NCBI GenBank assembly: GCA_964440805.1
Contig: CAYTTR010000039.1
Span: forward strand, 1-23,404
Reading direction: 5' to 3'
Length of the DNA: 23,404 bases
From: CAYTTR01 sp964440805
Lineage (GTDB): Bacteria > Acidobacteriota > Aminicenantia > Aminicenantales > Aminicenantaceae
The notes beneath the pieces are model-generated. The model did not search any database, was not told where the DNA came from, and saw nothing but the letters and a program-made list of their open reading frames with translations. Positions 14,386 to 22,800 of this stretch are shown in pieces. A program made the translations under genes and the position numbers. The stretch's first letter is position 1. Each line of letters begins with the position of its first letter.

Positions 14386-14412
14386 TGAAGGAAAAAGTGA
14401 AGGAGGGTATAA

Positions 14413-15924
14413 ATGAAAATATTAAAATCTGAAATCGGCAGGAGATTTATTTGCCTTATATTTCTCTCTTTTCTTTTACTTAGCTGCCAAATGGGAAATA
14501 ACGGTTTAATTCATAAACGATATCCCCAGGGTTTTTCCCTGAAACATCCGGCAACCTGGAAAGCCGTAGTTGAAAACAACAAATACATTCTGATTTCATC
14601 TGAAGAGGAAGAAACATCTCCTTTTGCTTTTGTCTATCCCTTCTTTCTCAAACAAAAAAGCCGGAGTGCTGACTGGCTGGGTAAAAATTTGGGGCAGCTG
14701 GACAAATTTTCCGGAAAAGTTGATATTCTGAAGAAGGATCAAGTGCGCGGTTTTCCTGATGAGACTGCTCTCCGCTTCCGTTTCCAGCGTAACCAGGTTC
14801 CCTGGCAGGGAATTGCTCTTTGTTCCATTCATGAGAAAAGCGGAATTCTTTACGTTATGGCTGCCGAAGAGGAGTCCTTTGAGCAACATAGAGAAATGCT
14901 GCTGGCCGTTTTAAAATCTTTCCGGTTTGAGCAGCCCGATGAAGGGGTAAAAGAACAAGTTCCGGCCCGGCCGCAGATCAGTTATATTTCCTGGCAGGAT
15001 CCCAGGGAAAGAGCCTTTACTATGGATGTTCCGCAGGGATGGGATGTTCAAGGAGGTACTTTCAGGAGAGCTTCGGTGGACCTTGTCCATGTGCTGCAGG
15101 CGGCCTCTCCCGACGGCAGGATTCGGATTCAATTTAACGATGGAAACCTGCCTGTTTTTGCTGTTCCCAATCAAACCCTGGCTTTTGCCGGATTCGTAGA
15201 GGGTTCGTGGTATTCGCCGGGATACGGAGTAAATATGCTGGTTAAAAAATATCTTCCCGGTCATTATTTCCTTCTTGAATATCTTAATCAAAATTACCGG
15301 CCGTCTCTGGCTTCGTTTTCCATAGTCAGCCAGAAGGAGCGGCCTGATGTCGTCTCCAATTTCAACCGCATTTACAGCCAGTTTGCTTCTTATGGAATTT
15401 CTTTTACGCTTCATGGCGGGGAAGCGGCTTTTCGTTTCGAGCAGCAGCAACAGCCTTTTATCGGCTACGGCCTGGCTTTGACTCAATTAGTTCAAACCCA
15501 GGGAATGGGAAATTGGTCGGTGGCTTTGCTTGTAATCTTCACTTGCCCTGAAGGTGAGGAAGATACAGTAAGGGAAATTGCCGGTCATATGTTTAAAAGC
15601 GTTAGACTCAATCCCCAGTGGGTGGCTTCCCAGCAGCAATTGACGGCCAATGTTTCCCAGATAGTAACTCAAACCAATCAGGAAATCTCAAGAATTATTG
15701 ATGAATCCTACTGGAACCGCCAGGCTGTTCTGGATGAGACGAGCCGCAGGTTTTCCAATTATATTCTGGGCGTCACTGATGTGGTTGACCCGGTTACAGG
15801 TGAAAAATGGAAGGTTGAGGCCGGACACAATTATTACTGGCGGAAAGATTACACAAACCAGATAGCAGGAACCGAAACTGCCGACAGACCGGATATAGAC
15901 TTCTCCCTGCTGAAGGAATTTTAA
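14413..15924 (+). CDS. Lipoprotein with two PsbP-like domains
   Basis: A signal peptide with lipobox LLLSC puts the lipidated cysteine at residue 25. Two domains of the PsbP/DUF1795-like kind follow, each beginning with a GF/FT-strand, a proline and a Trp: residues 37-172 (GFSLKHPATWKAV) and about 197-400 (FTMDVPQGWDV). The last 100 residues contain a helical part (TNQEISRIIDESYWNRQAVLDE is the region around 425-446) and a strand-rich end with TGEKWKVEAGHNYYW. The 503-residue product is probably periplasmic and attached to a membrane; function unknown. AAGGAGGGTATAA precedes the ATG. Nonamers begin 5 bp after the stop codon. Confidence 0.75.
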   Translation: MKILKSEIGRRFICLIFLSFLLLSCQMGNNGLIHKRYPQGFSLKHPATWKAVVENNKYILISSEEEETSPFAFVYPFFLKQKSRSADWLGKNLGQLDKFSGKVDILKKDQVRGFPDETALRFRFQRNQVPWQGIALCSIHEKSGILYVMAAEEESFEQHREMLLAVLKSFRFEQPDEGVKEQVPARPQISYISWQDPRERAFTMDVPQGWDVQGGTFRRASVDLVHVLQAASPDGRIRIQFNDGNLPVFAVPNQTLAFAGFVEGSWYSPGYGVNMLVKKYLPGHYFLLEYLNQNYRPSLASFSIVSQKERPDVVSNFNRIYSQFASYGISFTLHGGEAAFRFEQQQQPFIGYGLALTQLVQTQGMGNWSVALLVIFTCPEGEEDTVREIAGHMFKSVRLNPQWVASQQQLTANVSQIVTQTNQEISRIIDESYWNRQAVLDETSRRFSNYILGVTDVVDPVTGEKWKVEAGHNYYWRKDYTNQIAGTETADRPDIDFSLLKEF

Positions 15925-15928
15925 TATT

Positions 15929-16194
15929 GTCTGTTTAGTCTGTTTAGTCTATTTAGTCTATTTAGTCTGTTTAGTCTGTTTAGTCTGTTTAGTCTGTTTA
16001 GTCTGTTTAGTCTGTTTAGTCTGNNNNNNNNNNNNNNNNNNNNNNNNNNNNNNNNNNNNNNNNNNNNNNNNNNNNNNNNNNNNNNNNNNNNNNNNNNNNN
16101 NNNNNNNNNNNNNNNNNNNNNNNGTTTAGTCTGTTTAGTCTGTTTAGTCTGTTTAGTCTGTTTAGTCTGTTTAGTCTGTTTAGTCTGCTCCGTC
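15929..16194. repeat. Long nonamer array (GTCTGTTTA) interrupted by the assembly gap
   Basis: GTCTGTTTA, with two GTCTATTTA variants, repeats with a 9-bp period from 15929 to 16023 (about 10.5 units), and again from 16124 to about 16190 (about 7 units). Complemented, the unit reads AAACAGACT, an AAAC-N5 nonamer. The missing part almost certainly is more of the same repeat. Confidence 0.92.
16024..16123. other. Assembly gap (100 N)
   Basis: Exactly 100 N separate two parts of the same tandem array. The number is a common placeholder, so the true gap length is unknown, and the array is probably longer than a read or was collapsed. Confidence 0.97.
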
Positions 16195-16218
16195 TTTTTA
16201 AAATATAAATTATTTTCT

Positions 16219-16322
16219 ATTGTCCATTCACTATTCACCTTTCACTGTTTTTGATTTTTTCTAATGATTGGATTAGTAAATAGTGAATAGTAAATAGTGA
16301 AGAGTAAATAGTGAATGGTAAA
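16219..16322. repeat. Heptamer arrays in inverted orientation
   Basis: From 16274 to 16322 AGTAAAT and AGTGAAT alternate with a 7-bp step, seven units ending in a degenerate GGTAAAG. At 16222-16247 complementary heptamers (ATTCACT, ATTCACC, TTTCACT) run the other way. The two halves could form a long stem around an AT-rich loop of about 26 bp. This is the only 7-bp family in the window. Confidence 0.75.
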
Positions 16323-16348
16323 GGAGAATATTCCCCTTTGACCGGCAG

Positions 16349-16443
16349 GACCAAATAGACCAAATAGACCAAATAGACCAAATAGACGAAATGGACTGGA
16401 TTAACGCAACGAACGCAAATAACTCGAGTAACGCGTAACGCTA
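16349..16443. repeat. Two adjoining nonamer arrays (GACCAAATA, then AACGC-type)
   Basis: Four exact GACCAAATA units (16349-16384) and degenerate GACGAAATG and GACTGGATT lead without a break into TAACGCAAC, GAACGCAAA and TAACTCGAG (16403-16429), then TAACGCG and TAACGCTATC. Copy F of the palindromic element follows at once. Confidence 0.85.
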
Positions 16444-16497
16444 TCAATTATTCTCTCCAGGGGAAGGAGTGTCCCTTTGGGGAACGTCCCCCTCTTA
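16437..16497. repeat. Palindromic element copy F, inverted relative to copy E
   Basis: Read on the minus strand: TTAAGAGGGGGACGTTCCCC, AAAGGGACAC, TCCTTCCCCTGGAG, then AGAATAATTGATAGCGTT. This matches copy E in order and mostly in sequence, without the extra segment of copy E. Together E and F flank the lipoprotein gene and the long repeat tract as inverted copies. Confidence 0.8.
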
Positions 16498-16498
16498 A

Positions 16499-16528
16499 TT
16501 GACAATCTTTTCTATGGTTGTTTATTAT
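16499..16528 (+). promoter_or_regulatory. Promoter candidate for the yihY remnant and TamB-Omp85 fusion
   Basis: TTGACA (16499-16504), an 18-bp spacer and TATTAT (16523-16528, five of six matches). It starts directly after palindromic copy F and is the only good promoter before the 6.5-kb fusion gene. Confidence 0.6.
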
Positions 16529-16563
16529 ATTGAACAAAAGGTTTTTTGCTAAAAAAACGGTGA

Positions 16564-16884
16564 GTTAGTGAAAGGAAAGGCAACATTGCAGTTATTGTCG
16601 GCTACATTCTCCTTGAGGGTTTGTTTTTTGCAGCCTCTTATAAATATTTTGCCCTTCCAACTCTTTCTTTTTCCACTGCTTTTAAAGGCGGCCTGGTGGC
16701 TGCTTTTTTCTGGGAAGTACTGAAAAATGTTTTCGGGCTCTATATTGTCCGGGTCAAGATGTATCACCTTATTTACGGGGCTATCGGATCCCTAGTTCTC
16801 TTGCTTCTCTGGCTTTACTATTCGATCCTGGTTTATTTTCTGGGAGCAATGATTAGCGCTCAACTTTCTTCAAGGTCCAAATGA
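16564..16884 (+). pseudogene. 3' remnant of a YihY/BrkB-family membrane protein gene
   Basis: The frame after TGA 16561-16563 encodes about 106 residues that match only the C-terminal third of YihY/BrkB proteins. They include a transmembrane segment with a K-x-F-x-L-P step, GGLVAAFFWEVLKNVFGLYI, and IYGAIGSLVLLLLWLYYS before LGAMISAQ. YihY proteins are usually around 280-300 residues with six membrane segments, so most of the gene is missing. The only ATG (16621) would start inside a membrane helix, and no ribosome binding site is seen. The stop overlaps the ATG of the fusion gene (ATGA), a trace of an older coupled operon. The break lies close to repeat copy F, suggesting loss by repeat-linked rearrangement (inference). 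Confidence 0.7.
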
Positions 16885-19800
16885 AAAAACGAACCAAGAA
16901 AAAATTGATTATAGCCGGAAGCCTAATCATATTTTTTCTGGCTGGATTGTTCTTGTTTATCCATTCTCCCCTGGTAAAGAATAAAATCATTCAATTGGCT
17001 GCTGATAATCTTAGAGAAAACCAGGATATACAATTAAAAATCCGTAACTTGAAATATAATCTATTTAACCTTCAGGTGGTTCTGAAAGGGCTGAGCGTTG
17101 GGGCAGGAGAGGAAGGAGAGGTTCCTTTTTTTGAGGCGGAAGAACTTCAGGCCCGTTTGTCGTCAGCTATTATTTCAGGAAAACTCCGCTTCAGGGAGAT
17201 TAAGGTTAAAAATCCCCAAATAAATATCCAGGTAGGCCCTGAAGGAGAAAGAAACCTTCCCCGGGCTGAAAGCCCTAAAGAAGATTCCGGGCCTTCTTTT
17301 CTTCCTGAAATAATCATTGAACAACTGGAAATAAAAGAAGCCTCTCTTTCTTTTATTGATGAGCAGAGCGGATTTTCATTTCTTCTTCCCGGTTTTGATA
17401 TAAGCGGGGAAAAAAACGAGGAAGCAAATCACACTTTCCGGCTTGACCTTGCCAAGGAAGGCCTGGTGAAGACGGAACAGGCTTCTTTCCCTCTAAATGT
17501 CCTGCGGATCTCCGGTCTTTGGTCTTCGCAGGAGCTTGATATAGATTCCTTGTTGCTTCAGGCCAAGGGAATGACTCTTGAAGGTAAAGGCAGTCTGGGA
17601 AATCCGCTCGATTTATTTCTCTATTTTGAGCTTGAATCTCTGATTGACCTTGAACAATTTCTTTCCTTAACCAGCCTTTCATCTCTTCCTGGGGGCAGGC
17701 TGAGGGGCAGACTGAAAATAAAAAGTCACCTGCAAGGACCCCCGAAACCGGAAAGCCTTATTTTAAAGGCCGAAATAGAAGGAGAAAAGCTTTCCTATAA
17801 TTCGTTAGAGGACGGAAGAATCACGGCCCAACTACTGATGGAGAAGGGGAGCCTTGAAATGCCCTCCTTTGTTCTGGGTAGTTCCTTATTCCAGATGAAA
17901 GGGGATGCCCGGTTTTCCCCATTTCTCAAAAACGAATTAAATCAACTGAATCTTAAGTGGGAATCATTTAGGCCCAACTTTATTCTCCAGGCCATGGAAC
18001 AGCCTTTCCGGCTTGGTTCAGTGAGTCGAGGTTATATCCGCCTTGGCTGGGAAGAGAATTTCCTTGATTCCCTAAGGGGAGAATCCGAGATTCACTTTAT
18101 TCCATTTTCTCCGGAAGAAGAGCTTTTAAAAGGACTTCCTCTCCGGGCTTTAATAAAAGCAGAAGCCCAGGCCGGCCGTCTATCTGTCCTCATTGAAAAT
18201 ATTTCCCTTCCGGGTATGCAGTTAAAAGGGAATCTCCGCCTGAAGCAGGAAGACCTTTCAGGGAAAATTATTTTAATAGCCGAGCAGCCGGAGAAAACTT
18301 TTTCTTTGATAGAGCCTTATCTGCCTCTTCCGCTAAGAGAGCAGATAGAGCAGGCTGATTTTTCCGGAATGCTCGAAGCAGAAGCTGAAATCGGAGGAAA
18401 AAGGTCTTCCCCAAGAATGGACCTTGAGCTTTCTTTGGAAAACCCGGTTCTTTTTGAAAAAAAGCTTGATAAAATCGAAGCCTCTCTCCGTTATGCCGAG
18501 AATATAATTAAGATGAATTATTTTTCAGCAGTCAGAGAAGAGGGAAGACTTGAAGGGGAAGGTGAGTATAATCTTCTTGAAAAAGACTACCGGCTCAAAT
18601 TCAATTGTTTTGATTTTCCTCTCCTTGAAGGAGACCTTCCACAAGCTCTCTCCAGCCTCGGAGCTTCTGTTTATTTCAACTTTGAGGGAAAAAGCAAAAG
18701 CCGCACCTCTATTCCCGGTTTTAGTTTAAAGGGAAGATTGGTCGGGATTACCTGGGAGGGGATAAATCTTGGAGAGTTGGAATTCCAGGCAAGAAATCCC
18801 CAGGAAGAAATTGAATTCAGCTTCTCTTTGCCGCAATTCTCAAGCCGGGGGCAAGGCTCTGTACAGACCAGCCATCCCTTTTCTTTTAAGGCTTCTGTTG
18901 ATGTAAAAGAGCTTTCTTTAAATGAGCTTTTAACCAGGTTTTTTCCGGAATCAGCCGGGGAAATTTCAGGAGAACTCAGGGCATCCCTGGAAACAGAAGC
19001 CAACCTGGCTTTTTTAAGAGAAACCCTGAAGGCAAGGCTTAGTCTTCAAAAACTTGAACTTGAGAGGGAGCAATATTGGATTAAAACAGATAAACCGGCC
19101 AGTCTTCGATTTTCTCCCCATGGATTCGAGGTTGAGGATTTGTCGCTTTCAGGAAACGGGTTTTCACTGCAAGCTGACGGTGAATTGCCCACAAAGGTAG
19201 TTTCCGAAAAGGGACTCTTAATAACCGGAAGAGTAGATCCGGGAATTGCTTCGGGCCTTATTGAGGGTTTGGAGCTTGAAGGCGGAATCAATCTTAATAT
19301 TCTGCTTAACGGCCTTCTTTTGCAGCCAGTGCTTTCAGGCGGCTTAAAGATTGAAGACGCTTCTCTATCTCTAAGCACTCCTCCGGTTGAAGTCTTAAAT
19401 CTAAATGCCGGCTTATCGTTTTCCCAGGGTTGGTTGAATCTTGAAGGGCTTTCTTTTCTTTTGAATGGAAGCCCTTTTGAGGTAAAGGGAAGGTTTCCTC
19501 AGACTATTTTTTTTCCTGGAAGGTTAAGAGAAGAAAATGCCTCTTTTGAGCCTGGTGAGATAAGAACTATATTTCAAAACCTGGAGCCTTTTTTCTTTGT
19601 TTCTTTTTTAAGCGAAGAGTTTGCCGGAAAAATTAGAGGAAGACTCAGTGGTGAGGCTGAATTTCAGGTAAAAGATACTGACTGGCGAAGTTTATCCGGC
19701 TCCTTGAGCTTTGATGAATTTACTTTGGAAGTGCCCGGAATTAGCCTGAAAAATGACCGAGTAGTAAAACTTCTTCTGGATGAAGGGATTTTATATCTTT

Positions 19801-22800
19801 CTTCTTTTTCCTTGAAGAACAGCAATCAGAGCCTGGAATTTAGAGGTAAAGTAGATTTTGTTAATGAAAAAATTACGGATGCGGGAGTAAGAGGAGAAGC
19901 TAATTTGGATTTAATTGCTCCCTTTTTTAAAGAATGGCTTTTGTCCGGAAAAACCACTTTTGAGGTTGATATTTCAGGTCCGTTAAACCAGCCTCAAATA
20001 GATGGAGTTATTAATTTATCCCGGGGAGGATTACAGAGAGTCTCTCCCTATATCCTTCTTTCCGATTTGGAAGGAAAAGTCAGAATCACAGGCGATAAGA
20101 AAATTCTCCTTGAAGAATTTAAGGGGCAATTAAATGACGGCTTGCTCAGCTTTAAGGCAGAAGTTGATTTTTCCGGTTGGAAGATGAACCGGTTTAGTGC
20201 CAGCATGAATCTTGAAGAAATCGGGTGGCATTTTCCTCCAGGGGTTGAGGCCAAGTTTTCTTCAGACCTTTCTCTTAATACCTTGGATGAGCAATTTTTG
20301 GTTGAAGGAAGGGTGAATCTTCATCGGGCCAAGTACAGTGAAGATTTCAGCCTGCAATCAGCCCTTGTGCAATATTTGAAGCGGCCCAGGGGAAGGGCTT
20401 CAAGAGTAATTAATCCTCTTTTAAACCAGATAAATCTGAACATAACGGTCATCACTCAAGAAAATATCTTAGTTTCTAACAACCTCTCCCGGGCTGAAAT
20501 CGGTGCTTCCCTGAGGCTGGTTGGTACGGCCCAGAGTCCTGCTTTTGCCGGCAGGGCCCAGATTAAGGAAGGGGGAGAGCTCTATTTTCACGGCCAGACA
20601 TTTCTAATTGAACAGGGAACTGTGGATTTTTTAACTGAAATCCGGATTGAGCCCTATCTGCAATTACAAGCTGAGACGCGGGTTAAATCCTATGATATCC
20701 GGCTTTCCCTATCCGGTACTCCGGAGACCCTTTCAGCCTCTTTTGTCTCTGAGCCGCCTCTTCCCGAACCCGACATAATTTCGCTCTTGATCACCGGAAG
20801 AACCCTCGAGGATGTATCTGGGAGCGTTCTGGAGGCGGTTGGTTATGAAGCTCTATCCTTCCTTAACAGCGCCCTTACAGGAAGACTTGAAGCTTTTGCA
20901 GCCAGGTTTCTGGGAATAGAGAGTGTTAAAATTGACGCTGCCCTTATTGCTTCTGAAGAAAATCCGGCTGCCAGGATTACTTTCGAACAGCACCTTTACC
21001 GGAATCTGCTGTTGACTCTCTCCCAGGATTTAAAAGACGCTCAGAATCGTACCTGGATTATCGATTATACACCCTTCCAGAACTTGAATCTTCAGGGAGT
21101 GAAACGGGACGATAATCTTTACATTCTTCATCTAAGGCATGAACTCCGGTTCGGAGGAGTAAAAGAAGAGGAGAAGAGACTAAAGAAAGCTTTTCAAGAA
21201 GAAAAAGTGGTTTTTGGTGAAATCGAGTGGGAAGGGAATCTTTTATATCCGGAGAATGTGGTTCAGAAACAGCTTAAAATACGGAAGGGAAAACCATACC
21301 GGTTTGTTAAACTTCTGGAAGGGATGGAGAGGCTGCGCCGTTTTTACCGAAAGCAAGGCTTCCTTGAATTTAACTTGAGTAAGAAAACCGAACGTACTGG
21401 AAATAGAGTAAATCTGTTTTTCCAGGTGGAGCCGGGTCCGGTTGTGGAAGTTGAGTTTGAAGGAGCTTCTGTTCCTCGCAAGATTTCCAGGAAGAGTCAA
21501 GAAATTTGGGTAAACAGCCTTTCTTCCAGATGGGCGGCGGAAGAGATCCGGTCTTTGCTTAAGAAGCATTTTTTCAAAAACAAATATTACGAGGTCCGGG
21601 TTGAGGTTGAGGAAAAACTGGAAAGAGATGGAATAAAACGGATGGTTTTTTCTATAGAACCAGGCCTGAGTTATGAAAAAACCGGAATCATTTTTTCTGG
21701 TAATGACAAGGTTTCTGACCAGAGATTAAAAAGATTTCTTAGACAGAGCGGAGGAGTAGTGTTTTTATTAGAAGACTCCTTTGAATTTACCAGGAAAATG
21801 GAAGAACTTCTTAAAAACGAGGGCTATCTCAGGTGCCGGGTGAAGTTGGAGGAAATCGTTTTTAATGAAGAAGAAAGCCGGGCTATCTTTTATTTTACAG
21901 TCGATGAAGGCCTCAGGTTTACGGTAAGAGAAATCTCTCTTAAAGGAAATAAATATCTAAGCGAAGATTGGGTCAGAAAAGAATTTCCGCTCAAAAAAGG
22001 GGATATTTACAGAGAGGAAGTTATTTACAGGACAGAAGAAAAACTGCGCAAAGCCCTTACAAGGGAAGGATTCCATGAAGCGAAAATACAGGTTTTGCCT
22101 TTCTATGAGGAAAAAGAAGGCCGGGTTGATCTCAAGCTGGAAATGGAAGAAGGCGGGCGGGCCGTTATCGGGGAAATAAATTTTCAAAAGGCCGGAATAA
22201 CCGGCAGGAAAACTATTCTCCGGGAGCTTGAATTTAAGGAAGGAGAAATTCTGGATCTGGCCAAAATTCAACAATCGCGGAAAAACCTTTATGGACTGGG
22301 AATTTTTGAGTGGGTGGATATAAATATAAGAAAAATTGATGCATCTGGTGAACCCGAAAAAGAAAGTGGTATTGCTCCTGAAGTGCCCTATGCAGTTGAG
22401 GTTAATCTATCGGAGCTTAAACCGGTCAGGCTTCGCTACGGCCTGCATGGAAACAGTGAAAATCTAATAGGGATATCCGGTGAAATAATCCACCGCAATC
22501 TTGGCGGCAAAGCCCATCTTGCCGGCTCCAGTTTCCGCCTTAACAAGGATGAAAGAGCTCTCCGCTTTTTTTTCAGAAGTCCTTATTTTATGGGGATTAA
22601 AATTCCAACCGATGTTTCCGCCTTCTTTGAACGTCAGAAGCGGCCTGCCTTCTCTCTTGACCGCCGCGGTTTATCCCTGCAACAGCAAATCTGGTTGAAA
22701 AGGCCTGTTCTTCTGGCTGCAGTTTTAAGTCTTGAACATGAGAAAGCAATACTTCCGGAAACTTTTACTGATTTTCAAGATAAGGCTGCCCGGAATTTTG

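Noticed and set aside
15921..16238. Minus-strand frame of TKQ repeats across the gap.
   Set aside because: It is purely nonamer array plus N, with no start signal; the length is an artefact of the 9-bp period.
14128..16497. Composite transposon bounded by copies E and F.
   Set aside because: No transposase or target-site duplication is seen, and other single copies of the element occur without any cargo.
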